NCBI RefSeq assembly: GCF_023277925.1
Contig: NZ_CP063832.1
Span: 2,744,001-2,808,000, forward strand
DNA length: 64,000 nucleotides
Direction of reading: 5' to 3'
Source: Pseudomonas entomophila
Lineage (GTDB): Bacteria; Pseudomonadota; Gammaproteobacteria; Pseudomonadales; Pseudomonadaceae
The position numbers and the translations under genes are program-made. Shown piece after piece: positions 28,530-37,846 of this stretch. The notes beneath the pieces were generated by a model. That model was not told the DNA's origin and ran no database searches. It saw only the letters and a program-made list of their open reading frames with translations. Within the stretch, counting starts at the first letter, position 1; each line of letters starts with the position of its first letter.

Positions 28530-31500
28530 TTAGGCTTCCACCAGACTCCACTGCTTGCTCAGGCGCTTGTCGGAAACCGGCACCTTGGTGCCCAACTGCT
28601 GACCGAACAACGACACCCGGTATTCCTCCAGCAACCAGCGATACAGTGTCAGTTGCTCGTCCCGCTTGCCCTCCTGGGCATGCTTGTCGGCCCGGGCCTT
28701 GTACTGTGCCCAGCAATTGGCCAACTCGCCGCTCCATACCCGGTCCTTCTGCACCTGCGAACCCAGCTTCTCCAGGCGCAGTTCCACCGCCTTGAGGTAG
28801 CGCGGCAGCTCCTTGAACCAGGCGCCCGGCGTCTCGCGCACGAAGCCCGGATACACCAGATTGGCCAGTTGTTGCTTGATATCGTTGAGGGCCACCGCCT
28901 GGGTCAGGTCGATCTTGCCCTTGAAGCGCTTCTGCAAGCCATGCCACAGCTTCAGCACCTCCAGCGCCTGGCGTGCCTGGCGCTCGGCGTGCTCGGCCCA
29001 ACTGCCACGCTTGCGCTCGGCCAGCGAAGCCAGGCCTGCGCCGTCACGCGGCAGTGGGTCTTCGCCCTCGAGCACACAGCTGTCCAGGCTGGCCAGCAGG
29101 ATATCCTCCACCAGCGCCTCGACCCGGCCCAGCTCGCGGTACAGCAAACCCAGCTCGGTCAACCCCGGCAGCTTGCCGCGCAGGAACTTGGCCGGCTCCG
29201 CCAGTTGCTGCAGCAACAGGCGCTGCAAGGCGCGACGGTGCTGGAACTCGGCCTCGGCCAGGGTCGAGAAACGCCCTTCGCGCACGCTGCCGTTGTCCTC
29301 GACCAATGCCGGGTAGACAGTCATCGACAACCCGGCGATCTTCTGCTGGGCAGTCTGCGCCACCTGGGAGAACGCCTTGGCCTGCACCGGTTGCTCGGCC
29401 TTCTCGTTGCGCGGCAGAGCCAGGGCGGCTTGGCTGGCGGCGGCGAAGCGCGCGGTCAGCTCGGCCAGGTCGCGGCCTTCGCCAAGGAACTTGCCCTGTG
29501 CGTCGACCACCTCGATGTTCATGCGCAGGTGCCCCTCGACCAGGCTGGCGGCTTCGGCCCAGGCCTCGTCGGACACCCGTGCCCCGGTCATGCGCAGCAG
29601 TTCGTGGCCCAACGCCTGGGGCAACGCCCCCTGACCGAAGGCCAGGCGCGACAAGGCTGCCTTGACGAAGTCCGGCACCGGCACGAAATTCTTGCGCAGG
29701 GCCTTGGGCAGGTTGCGCACCAGGGCGATGCACTTGGCTTCCAGCAGGCCGGGCACCAGCCACTCCAGGCGCTCGCCCGGCAGGCTCGGCAGCAGGGGGG
29801 CCGGCACCCGCACGGTGACACCGTCACGCGGGTGGTTCGGTTCGAAGTGGTAGCTCAGCGACAGGCGCAGATCCCCCACCTGCAGGTGGTCCGGGTACTG
29901 CGCGGCGGTGACTTCGCTGGCCTCGCGGGCCAGCACGTCCTCTTCACGCATGATCAGCAGGTTCGGGTCCTTCTGGCTGGTCATCCGGTACCAGCTGTCG
30001 AAGGTCGCGGTCTGGTGGATTTCTTCCGGCAACCGCGCCTCGTAGAAGGCGTACAGCGTCTCTTCGTCGGCGAGGATGTCCCGTCGGCGGGCCTTGGCCT
30101 CCAGTTCATCCAACTGCTCGAGCAGGCGCTTGTTGGCCGCCAGGCACTTGGCCCGCGACTGGATCTCGCCACCGACCAGGCCTTCGCGGATGAACAGCTC
30201 GCGCGAAGTGGCCGGGTCGATCGGGCCGAAGTGCACGGGCCTGCGGCCGACAATGATCAACCCGTACAGGGTGATCTGCTCGTAGGCCACCACCTGGCCG
30301 CGCTTCTTCTCCCAGTGCGGTTCGAAGTGGTTCTTCTTGATCAGGTGGGTGGCCAGTGGCTCGATCCAGTCCGGCTCGATCTTGGCCACCATGCGCGCGT
30401 ACAGCTTGGTGGTTTCCACCAGTTCGGCAGTCATCACCCACTGCGGGCGCTTGCGGCCGATGCCGGACGACGGGTGAATCCAGAAGCGGCGCTGGCGCGC
30501 GCCCTGGTAGTCGCCCTCTTCGGCCTTGTGGCCGATCTGGCTGAGCAAACCGCTGAGGATGGCCTTGTGCATGCGCGGGTAGTCGCACGGCTCCTTGTTC
30601 ACCGCCAACTGCAAGTCACGGCAGATGAGCGCCAACTGGCGATGGGCATCGCGCCATTCACGCAGGCGCAGATAGTTCAGGAAGTTCTTCCGGCACCAGT
30701 TGCGCAGCGGGCTGGCGGTGAGCGCCTGGCGCTGCTCCTCGAAACCGCGCCACAGGTTGACCAGCGCGGCGAAGTCGGAATCGACGTCCTTCCACTGCGC
30801 ATGGGCCTGGTCGGCGGCCTGCTGGCGCTCCGGCGGGCGCTCGCGTGGGTCCTGTACCGACAGGGCGCTGGCGACGATCAGCACTTCCTGCAGGCTGCCC
30901 TGGCGTGCGCCTTCGAGCAGCATGCGGCCCATCCGTGGGTCGATCGGCAGGCGCGCCAGTTGGCGCCCCAGCGGTGTGAGTTGGTTCTCGCGGTTGACCG
31001 CCGACAGCTCCTGCAGCAGGTTGAAACCGTCGCTGATGGCTTTGCCATCTGGCGGCTCGATGAACGGGAAGGCATCGATGGCACCCAGGCGCAGGTGCAA
31101 CATCTGCAGGATCACCGCGGCCAGGTTGGTGCGCAGGATCTCCGGGTCAGTGAACGCCGGTCGACCGTTGAAATCCTCTTCGCTGTACAAGCGGATGCAG
31201 ATACCCGGCTCGACCCGGCCACAACGACCTTTACGCTGGTTGGCGCTGGCCTGGGATACCGCCTCGATCGGCAGGCGCTGGACCTTGGCCCGGTAGCTGT
31301 AGCGGCTGATGCGCGCGGTGCCGCTGTCGATCACGTAGCGGATGCCCGGCACGGTCAGCGACGTCTCGGCGACGTTGGTCGCCAGCACCACGCGTCGGCC
31401 GCTATGCGATTGGAAGATCTTCTGCTGCTCGGCCGGGGTAAGGCGCGCATACAGCGGCAGGATTTCGGTGTGGCGCAACTGGGCCTTGCGCAGGATTTCG

Positions 31501-32435
31501 GCGGCGTCGCGGATCTCGCGCTCACCGGGCAGGAACACCAGCACGTCGCCCGGCCCCTTGCCCTGGCTACGCTCGTGGTGGGCGATCTCGTCGAGGCTGG
31601 CGAGGATCGCCTGGTCGACGGTGAGGTCATCCTCGACCTGGTTGCCCTCCTCGTCCTGCTCGCTGGTCAGCGGGCGGTACCAGGTGTCCACCGGGTAGGT
31701 GCGGCCCGACACCTCGATGATCGGCGCGCCATCGAAGTGCTGGGAGAAACGCTCCAGGTCGATGGTCGCCGAGGTGATGATCAGCTTCAGGTCCGGGCGG
31801 CGGTGCAGCAGGGTCTTGAGGTAGCCGAGCAGGAAGTCGATGTTCAGGCTGCGCTCGTGGGCCTCGTCGACGATGATCGTGTCGTAGCGTTCGAGGAAGC
31901 GATCGTGCTGGGTCTCGGCCAGCAGGATGCCATCGGTCATCAGCTTGACCAGGGTGTTCGACTCGCTCTGGTCCTCGAAGCGCACCTGGTAGCCGACCAG
32001 CGCCCCCAGCGGTGTGCCGAGCTCTTCGGCGACCCGCGCCGCCACGCTGCGCGCCGCGATGCGCCGGGGCTGGGTGTGGGCGATCAAGCCATGGCTGCCA
32101 CGGCCCAGCTCCAGGCAGATCTTCGGTAACTGGGTGGTCTTGCCCGAGCCGGTCTCGCCGGCGATCACCAGTACCTGATGCTCGGCCAGGGCCTTCTTGA
32201 TCTCGTCGCGCTTGGCGGCGATGGGCAGGCTGTCGTCGTAGCGGATGGCCGGCACGCTCTGCTGGCGCGCGGTGACCTGGGCGCAGGAGGCCTGGACCTT
32301 CTCCACCCACTGCGCGAGCTTCGCTTCGTCGGGGCGCTTGCGCAGCTCATGCAGTTGCCGCCGCAGGCGATGGCGGTCGGCGATCATGGCGTGGTCGAGG
32401 TTTTGCAGCAACTGGTCGATGGCGTGGTCTGTCAT
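28530..32435 (-). CDS. hrpA: ATP-dependent RNA helicase HrpA
   Basis: At 1301 residues the length equals that of E. coli HrpA (about 1300). The DEAH-box helicase core is complete: GETGSGKTTQ near residue 90, TQPRRIAARSVA, DEAHERSLN near 188, TSATID, VATNVAETSLTVPGI and QRKGRCGR. The HA2/OB region and a long HrpA-specific C-terminal domain follow. It acts in mRNA processing and rescue of stalled ribosomes (known from E. coli). The start at 32435 (MTDHAIDQLL) gives the family N-terminus; the frame is open up to 32579 without similarity. Confidence 0.93.
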   Translation of the reverse strand: MTDHAIDQLLQNLDHAMIADRHRLRRQLHELRKRPDEAKLAQWVEKVQASCAQVTARQQSVPAIRYDDSLPIAAKRDEIKKALAEHQVLVIAGETGSGKTTQLPKICLELGRGSHGLIAHTQPRRIAARSVAARVAEELGTPLGALVGYQVRFEDQSESNTLVKLMTDGILLAETQHDRFLERYDTIIVDEAHERSLNIDFLLGYLKTLLHRRPDLKLIITSATIDLERFSQHFDGAPIIEVSGRTYPVDTWYRPLTSEQDEEGNQVEDDLTVDQAILASLDEIAHHERSQGKGPGDVLVFLPGEREIRDAAEILRKAQLRHTEILPLYARLTPAEQQKIFQSHSGRRVVLATNVAETSLTVPGIRYVIDSGTARISRYSYRAKVQRLPIEAVSQASANQRKGRCGRVEPGICIRLYSEEDFNGRPAFTDPEILRTNLAAVILQMLHLRLGAIDAFPFIEPPDGKAISDGFNLLQELSAVNRENQLTPLGRQLARLPIDPRMGRMLLEGARQGSLQEVLIVASALSVQDPRERPPERQQAADQAHAQWKDVDSDFAALVNLWRGFEEQRQALTASPLRNWCRKNFLNYLRLREWRDAHRQLALICRDLQLAVNKEPCDYPRMHKAILSGLLSQIGHKAEEGDYQGARQRRFWIHPSSGIGRKRPQWVMTAELVETTKLYARMVAKIEPDWIEPLATHLIKKNHFEPHWEKKRGQVVAYEQITLYGLIIVGRRPVHFGPIDPATSRELFIREGLVGGEIQSRAKCLAANKRLLEQLDELEAKARRRDILADEETLYAFYEARLPEEIHQTATFDSWYRMTSQKDPNLLIMREEDVLAREASEVTAAQYPDHLQVGDLRLSLSYHFEPNHPRDGVTVRVPAPLLPSLPGERLEWLVPGLLEAKCIALVRNLPKALRKNFVPVPDFVKAALSRLAFGQGALPQALGHELLRMTGARVSDEAWAEAASLVEGHLRMNIEVVDAQGKFLGEGRDLAELTARFAAASQAALALPRNEKAEQPVQAKAFSQVAQTAQQKIAGLSMTVYPALVEDNGSVREGRFSTLAEAEFQHRRALQRLLLQQLAEPAKFLRGKLPGLTELGLLYRELGRVEALVEDILLASLDSCVLEGEDPLPRDGAGLASLAERKRGSWAEHAERQARQALEVLKLWHGLQKRFKGKIDLTQAVALNDIKQQLANLVYPGFVRETPGAWFKELPRYLKAVELRLEKLGSQVQKDRVWSGELANCWAQYKARADKHAQEGKRDEQLTLYRWLLEEYRVSLFGQQLGTKVPVSDKRLSKQWSLVEA

Positions 32436-32543
32436 GGGGCTTTTTAGTGATGCAGGTGAGGCCTGCTTTTTCATGATCGGCATTCGTAAGGGGTGGGATT
32501 GTCGCAGATTTGCCAGCCAGATGCTGCCTGTACCGGCCCGTCG

Positions 32544-32570
32544 CTGTAGGAGCCGGCTTGCCGGCGAACC
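32544..32570. repeat. Single REP element
   Basis: CTGTAGGAGCCGGCTTGCCGGCGAACC, one copy of the common REP, lies upstream of hrpA. Confidence 0.75.
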
Positions 32571-32655
32571 ACTACGCAATGTTTAACCAACCCTGGAGTG
32601 AACGTCGCCATTCACTGCTTTAATCAACGTTACGCACCGTGTGAGTATCCAAGGC

Positions 32656-32820
32656 ATGCTTCCCGCCCCGATCATCGCCCGCCCGCTGTCCCGCCCTTCG
32701 CAAGCGAAGGCCAGGGCCCGTGCCGGCGAGAATCCGCTGGTCCACATCATCCTCGCCTTCTGGGCCCTGTGGCACTGCCGCCACGCGCGCCCACCGGATA
32801 CTCCGCTCAAGCACCCCTGA
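32656..32820 (+). CDS. Possible small ORF (54 aa) ahead of the glutamine-synthetase-like gene
   Basis: An ATG at 32656 opens 54 codons giving a basic N-terminal half (arginine, lysine and alanine) and a hydrophobic stretch VHIILAFWALW, ending 69 bases before the synthetase gene. The ribosome binding site is poor. It could be a small membrane peptide or leader, or chance. Apart from it, this 454-base gap holds only a REP copy and promoter-like sequence. Confidence 0.25.
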   Translation: MLPAPIIARPLSRPSQAKARARAGENPLVHIILAFWALWHCRHARPPDTPLKHP

Positions 32821-32889
32821 CCCAACCCGGCCATCAATGGCCGATTGACTCAGCCTGACCGCTCGCCTGCGCGGCGGTCCTGCGTGCCC

Positions 32890-34269
32890 ATGAGCGAACC
32901 CACCATGCACTTTGCACCTGTAGAGCAAGCCCGACGATTCCTGGCCGACAACCCCGATATCGACCTGATCGAACTGTTCATCCTCGACGCCAACGGCGTG
33001 CCCCGCGGCAAGCTGCTGCACCGCGAGGAACTGCTAGCCGTGTTCGACACCGGCCGCCCGCTGCCCAGCACCATCCTCGGCCTGACCCTAAACGGCGACG
33101 ACGTGGAAAACTCCGGCCTGGTGTGGGATGTCGGTGACATCGACTGCCGCGCCTACCCCTTGGACGGCAGCCTGGTGCGCCTGCCCTGGCGCCGGGTACC
33201 GACCGCCGCCGTGCAGGTCAGCATGCACCCCAGCGAAGGCCTGCCGGCCAGCGTCGCCGACCCGCGCCACGTGTTGATCCACGCCATCGAAGCCCTCAAG
33301 GCCGACGGCTATCACCCGGTCATGGCCTGCGAGCTGGAGTTCTACCTGCTCGACCAGCAACGCGACGCCCACGGCCGGCCGCAGCCGGCGCTGGACAACG
33401 ACGGTGGCCGCCCACGTACCACCCAAGTGTATGGCCTGCGCGAACTGGAGCAGATCGAGCCGTTCCTCGCCGACCTCTACGCGGCCTGTAAGGCCCAGGG
33501 CATTCCCGCGCGCACCGCCATCTCGGAGTACGCGCCCGGCCAGGTGGAAATCACCCTGGAGCACGGCGACGCGCTCGCGGCCATGGACCAGGCCGTGCGC
33601 TACAAGCGCCTGGTCAAGGGCGTGGCCAACGCCCACGGCATGCAGGCCTGCTTCATGGCCAAGCCGTTCGCCCAACTGGCCGGTACCGGCATGCACATGC
33701 ACCTGAGCCTGGCCGACGCTGCCGGCAACAACCTGTTCGCCAGCGAGGACAAGGCCGGTACGCCGCTGCTGCGCCAGGCAGTGGCCGGCATGCTGCGCCA
33801 CCTGCGTGAATCGCTGCTGCTGTTCTGCCCCAACGCCAACTCGTTCCGCCGTTTCCAGGCCAACAGCTATGCGCCGCTGGCGCCGACCTGGGGCGTGGAC
33901 AACCGCACGGTCAGCCTGCGCGTGCCCGGTGGCCCAGCCAACAGCCGGCATATCGAGCACCGCATCTGCGGCGCCGACGCCAACCCCTACCTGGCCGCCG
34001 CCGCGATCCTCGCCGCCACCCACCAGGGCATCCGTGAGCAGCTCGACCCCGGCGCGCCGGTCGAAGGCAACGGTTATGCCCAGGCCACTGAACACCTGCC
34101 CACCGACTGGCTCACCGCCCTCGACGCCCTGGAGCGTTCGAGCTGGGCGCGCGAGGCGCTGGGCGAGGCATTCCTCGGTGTGTATCTGAAGGTCAAGCGC
34201 GCCGAGCACCGCCAGTTCATGGCCGAGGTCGGCGAACAGGACTGGCGCTGGTACCTGCACCAGGCCTGA
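32890..34269 (+). CDS. Glutamine-synthetase-like gamma-glutamylpolyamine synthetase
   Basis: The 459-residue protein is a glutamine-synthetase-fold ligase. Visible are the beta-grasp start with DANGVPRGK, the metal-binding CELEFYLLD, the active-site GTGMHMHLSL and FRRFQANSYAPL with NRTVSLRVPG, and the glutamate-flap region HRICGADANPYLAAAA. It belongs to the PuuA/SpuI group that joins glutamate to putrescine or other amines, starting polyamine breakdown. The next gene, 29 bases on, is an FAD amine oxidase of the PuuB type, which supports this. The start is ATG at 32890; an ATG at 32905 is also possible. Confidence 0.85.
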   Translation: MSEPTMHFAPVEQARRFLADNPDIDLIELFILDANGVPRGKLLHREELLAVFDTGRPLPSTILGLTLNGDDVENSGLVWDVGDIDCRAYPLDGSLVRLPWRRVPTAAVQVSMHPSEGLPASVADPRHVLIHAIEALKADGYHPVMACELEFYLLDQQRDAHGRPQPALDNDGGRPRTTQVYGLRELEQIEPFLADLYAACKAQGIPARTAISEYAPGQVEITLEHGDALAAMDQAVRYKRLVKGVANAHGMQACFMAKPFAQLAGTGMHMHLSLADAAGNNLFASEDKAGTPLLRQAVAGMLRHLRESLLLFCPNANSFRRFQANSYAPLAPTWGVDNRTVSLRVPGGPANSRHIEHRICGADANPYLAAAAILAATHQGIREQLDPGAPVEGNGYAQATEHLPTDWLTALDALERSSWAREALGEAFLGVYLKVKRAEHRQFMAEVGEQDWRWYLHQA

Positions 34270-34298
34270 TGCCCACGAGATTACAAGAAGGAACCACC

Positions 34299-35606
34299 AT
34301 GAATGCAGCAGTGAACAATGGCCCGGCCCAGCGCGCGCCATCCTATTACAGCGCCACCCTCAACGACACGACCGAGTACCCCACGCTCAGGGGCACGGTG
34401 CAGGTGGACGTGGCAATCATCGGCGGCGGTTTCACCGGCGTCGCCACCGCCGTGGAACTGGCCGAGCGCGGCCTGAAAGTGGCCATCGTCGAGACCAATC
34501 GCATCGGCTGGGGCGCCAGCGGGCGCAACGGCGGCCAGGTCACCGGCAGCCTGTCGGGTGACGAGGCCATGCGTACGCAGATGCGTGATCGCCTTGGCAG
34601 CGAAGTGGATGACTTCATCTGGCACCTGCGCTGGCGCGGCCACCAGATCATCGAGCAACGAGTCGCCCGCTATGGCATCGCCTGCGACCTCAAGCATGGC
34701 CACCTGCACGCGGCGATGAAACCGTCGCACCTGAACGAACTGCGCGCCTTCGAGGCCGAGGCCCAGCGCCGTGGCATGGGCGACCAGGTGCAACTGCTCG
34801 ACCGCAGCGCCATGCAGCGCCACCTGCAAAGCCCGCTGTACCTCGGCGCGCTGAAGAACCACCGCAACCTGCACCTGCACCCGCTCAACCTGTGCCTGGG
34901 CGAGGCCCGTGCCGCCCATGGCCTGGGCGCGTTGGTGTTCGAGAATTCCGAAGTGCTGGACATCGTCCACGGCCCACGCCCGGCCGTGGTCACCGCCCAG
35001 GGGCGCATCGAGGCGCGCCAGGTGATGCTGGCCGGCGACGTGTACCACAAGCTGGAAAAGCGCCAGCTCAAGGGCAAGATCTTCCCGGCCATGGGCGGCA
35101 TCGTCACCACCGCGCCGCTGGGCGAACTGGCCGAGCAGATCAACCCCCAGGACCTGGCGGTGTACGACTGCCGCTTCGTCCTCGACTACTACCGCCTGAC
35201 TGCCGACAAGCGCCTGCTATTCGGTGGTGGCGCCAACTATTCCGGGCGTGATTCGCGGGATATCGAAGCCGAGCTGCGCCCGTGCATCGAACGCACCTTC
35301 CCGGCGCTCAAGGGCGTGCCGATCGAGTTCCAGTGGAGCTGCGCCATGGGCATCGTGGTCAACCGCATCCCGCAGCTGGGCAAGCTGTCGGACAACGTCT
35401 GGTATTGCCAGGGCTATTCCGGGCACGGCATCGCCACCAGCCATATCATGGGCGAGATCATGGCCGAGGCGCTGACCGGGACGTTGGAGAAGTTCGACAC
35501 CTTCGCGGCGTGCAAGCACATCAAGGTGCCGATGGGGGACTTGCTAGGGAACCCGCTGCTGGCGGCGGGGATGTGGTACTACCAGATGCTCGAGAAACTG
35601 CGCTGA
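34299..35606 (+). CDS. puuB: FAD-dependent gamma-glutamylputrescine-type oxidase
   Basis: The 435-residue protein is a DAO-family flavoenzyme. It has an N-terminal Rossmann dinucleotide motif (VAIIGGGFTGVATA, near residue 40), then WGASGRNGGQV, typical of PuuB-like oxidases, and a C-terminal FAD-contact YSGHGIATSHIMGE. AAGGAACCACC precedes the ATG at 34299. Together with the ligase upstream it would oxidise the gamma-glutamylated amine to an aldehyde on the way to GABA. GABA is also the product of guanidinobutyrase elsewhere in the window. The exact amine is not certain. Confidence 0.82.
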   Translation: MNAAVNNGPAQRAPSYYSATLNDTTEYPTLRGTVQVDVAIIGGGFTGVATAVELAERGLKVAIVETNRIGWGASGRNGGQVTGSLSGDEAMRTQMRDRLGSEVDDFIWHLRWRGHQIIEQRVARYGIACDLKHGHLHAAMKPSHLNELRAFEAEAQRRGMGDQVQLLDRSAMQRHLQSPLYLGALKNHRNLHLHPLNLCLGEARAAHGLGALVFENSEVLDIVHGPRPAVVTAQGRIEARQVMLAGDVYHKLEKRQLKGKIFPAMGGIVTTAPLGELAEQINPQDLAVYDCRFVLDYYRLTADKRLLFGGGANYSGRDSRDIEAELRPCIERTFPALKGVPIEFQWSCAMGIVVNRIPQLGKLSDNVWYCQGYSGHGIATSHIMGEIMAEALTGTLEKFDTFAACKHIKVPMGDLLGNPLLAAGMWYYQMLEKLR

Positions 35607-35620
35607 AGCCTTTACAGCAG

Positions 35621-35676
35621 TTCGCCGGCAAGCCAGCTCCTACCTGTGACGCGTAGGAGCCGGCTTGCCGGCGAAC
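35621..35676. repeat. REP palindrome pair
   Basis: TTCGCCGGCAAGCCAGCTCCTAC and an inverted GTAGGAGCCGGCTTGCCGGCGAA lie 10 bases apart between the convergent oxidase and fadD1 genes. Confidence 0.85.
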
Positions 35677-35685
35677 AGATCGCAA

Positions 35686-37383
35686 TCAGGCGATTTTCTT
35701 CAGCCCCTGCTTCTTCAGCTCTTCGTCACGCAACTCGCGGCGCAGGATCTTGCCAACGTTGGTGGTCGGCAGCGCGTCGCGGAACTCGATGTAGCGCGGC
35801 ACCTTGTAGCCGGTGACGTTGGCGCGCATGTGCTCCATCACCTGTTCCTTGGTCAGGGTCATGCCCGGCTTGACCACGATGAACACCTTGATCACCTCGC
35901 CGGACTTCTCGTCCGGCACGCCAATCGCCGCGCTCTGCAGCACGCCCGGCAGGGCGGCGAGCACGTCTTCGAGTTCGTTGGGGTACACGTTGAAGCCCGA
36001 GACCAGGATCATGTCCTTCTTGCGGTCGACGATGCGCATGTAGCCATCCGGCTGGATCAGGGCGATGTCGCCAGTCTTCAGCCAGCCATCACTATCAAGA
36101 ATCTCGGCGGTGGCCTCTTCGCGCTGCCAGTAGCCCTTCATGACCTGCGGGCCCTTCACGCACAGTTCGCCCACCTCGCCCAGGGGCAGTTCCTGGCCGT
36201 TGTCGTCGATGACCTTGCACAACGTGGATGGCACCGGAATACCAATGGTACCGACCTGGTTGGCATCGGACGGGTTGACCGCCGCCACCGGGCTGGTCTC
36301 GGTCATGCCGTAGCCTTCGCAGATGGCGCAGCCAGTCACGGCCTTCCAGCGCTCGGCCACGCTCAGTTGCAGGGCCATGCCGCCGGACAGGGTGATCTTC
36401 AGCGCCGAGAAGTCCAGGTTGCGGAACGCCTCGTTGTTGCACAGGGCGACGAACAGCGTGTTCAGGCCGACGAAGCCGCTGAACTTCCACTTGCCCAGCT
36501 CCTTGACCATGGCCGGCAGGTCACGCGGGTTGCTGATCAGAATGTTGTGGTTGCCAATCAGCATCATCGCCATGCAATGGAAGGTGAAGGCATAGATGTG
36601 GTACAGCGGCAGCGGCGTGATCAGGATCTCGCACCCTTCGTGCAGGTTCGAGCCCATCAGTGCACGGCACTGCAGCATGTTGGCGACCAGGTTGCGGTGG
36701 CTGAGCATCGCGCCCTTGGCCACGCCGGTGGTGCCACCGGTGTACTGCAGCACGGCCACGTCGTTGGGTTGCGGGTTGGCCTCGGTGACCGCCCCGCCCT
36801 TGCCCAGCGCCAGGGCATCGTTGAAGCGCACGGCGCCCGGCAGGTTGTAGGCCGGCACCATTTTCTTCACGTACTTGATGACGCTGTTGATCAGCAGGCG
36901 CTTCAGAGGTGGCAGCAGGTCGGCCACTTCGGTGACAATGACGTGTTTGACCTGGGTCTTGGGCACCACCTTTTCCGCCAGGTGCGCCATGTTCGCCAGG
37001 CACACCAGCGCCTTGGCGCCAGAGTCGTTGAACTGGTGCTCCAGCTCCCGCGCGGTGTACAGCGGGTTGGTGTTGACCACGATCAGGCCGGCGCGCATGG
37101 CGCCGAACACGGCGACCGGGTATTGCAGGACGTTCGGCAGTTGCACGGCGATGCGATCGCCGGGCTTGAGGTCGGTGTGCTGCTGCAGCCAGGCGGCGAA
37201 GGCTCCGGACAGCGCGTACAGCTCGCCGTAAGTGAGGGTCTTGCCCAGGTTGCTAAAGGCTGGTTTATCGGCAAAGCGTTGGCAGGATTGCTTGAGTACC
37301 GCCTGGATATTGGGGAATTCGTCAGGATTGATTTCCGCCGTGACCCCGGCTGGGTATTTATCCTTCCAAAAATGTTCGATCAT
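35686..37383 (-). CDS. fadD1: Long-chain fatty acid-CoA ligase FadD1
   Basis: The 565-residue protein is an adenylate-forming acyl-CoA ligase. It has the phosphate loop YTGGTTGVAKGAM (about 212-224), GYGMTETSP, the hinge region GWLKTGDIA and the C-terminal lysine motif PTTNVGKILRRELR. It activates fatty acids at the inner face of the membrane for beta-oxidation. AAGGAGCGGG precedes the ATG at 37383. The related fadD2 lies upstream in the same direction after 463 bases, the arrangement known in P. putida and P. aeruginosa. The spacer is long, so fadD1 probably has its own promoter. Confidence 0.92.
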   Translation of the reverse strand: MIEHFWKDKYPAGVTAEINPDEFPNIQAVLKQSCQRFADKPAFSNLGKTLTYGELYALSGAFAAWLQQHTDLKPGDRIAVQLPNVLQYPVAVFGAMRAGLIVVNTNPLYTARELEHQFNDSGAKALVCLANMAHLAEKVVPKTQVKHVIVTEVADLLPPLKRLLINSVIKYVKKMVPAYNLPGAVRFNDALALGKGGAVTEANPQPNDVAVLQYTGGTTGVAKGAMLSHRNLVANMLQCRALMGSNLHEGCEILITPLPLYHIYAFTFHCMAMMLIGNHNILISNPRDLPAMVKELGKWKFSGFVGLNTLFVALCNNEAFRNLDFSALKITLSGGMALQLSVAERWKAVTGCAICEGYGMTETSPVAAVNPSDANQVGTIGIPVPSTLCKVIDDNGQELPLGEVGELCVKGPQVMKGYWQREEATAEILDSDGWLKTGDIALIQPDGYMRIVDRKKDMILVSGFNVYPNELEDVLAALPGVLQSAAIGVPDEKSGEVIKVFIVVKPGMTLTKEQVMEHMRANVTGYKVPRYIEFRDALPTTNVGKILRRELRDEELKKQGLKKIA

Positions 37384-37451
37384 GGAAGCCCGCTCCTTCA
37401 GCAACAGCGAATTCGGTATGCGTCGATGCGCTTATTATTGATATGGGATGA

Positions 37452-37468
37452 CGGTTCATTGCAAACCG
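37452..37468. promoter_or_regulatory. Inverted repeat upstream of fadD1
   Basis: CGGTT-CATTGCA-AACCG lies about 70 bases before the fadD1 start, in an AT-richer stretch. It could be an operator for a fatty-acid regulator, but it does not match the PsrA box as I recall it. Confidence 0.25.
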
Positions 37469-37649
37469 GATCATCTGAAAGCGCGCCGAGAGTAACAGCT
37501 TTGCCAGGGGTCGCCTAGAGGCCAGGATAGGCCGAATAGTCACAAAAATGACTCAATGAACAATGCAGGTCATTTTTAGAGTAATTATCCAAAATGTCGC
37601 AATATCGGCTGAAAACGCCGAGATAGAGCATCTAGACCCGCCACAAGAA

Positions 37650-37820
37650 TTTGTGGGAACGCGCTCACCCGCGAATACGGTAGTGAACCGACCCACCCAT
37701 TCGCGGGTAAGCCCGCTCCCACAGAAACCGCACCGGCCTTTCGCCGGTAAGGCCGGCTCCTACATTAACCGCGCCGGCACCACACCTGAGCCGGCTTTGC
37801 CGGCGAAAGGGCCGGTGCGA
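37650..37820. repeat. REP cluster in the fadD2-fadD1 gap
   Basis: At least four palindromes occur in a row: TTGTGGGAACGCGCTCACCCGCG, inverted ATTCGCGGGTAAGCCCGCTC, TTCGCCGGTAAGGCCGGCTCCTAC, and CCGGCTTTGCCGGCGAAAGGGCC. No gene was seen in the whole gap 37384-37846. Confidence 0.75.
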
Positions 37821-37846
37821 TCACCACAACACGGCCTGTGTAAATC

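Noticed and set aside
28467..32129. Very long plus-strand ORF (1220 codons) opposite hrpA
   Set aside because: It is the antisense shadow of hrpA; the high-GC third positions keep the opposite frame open and no motif is seen.
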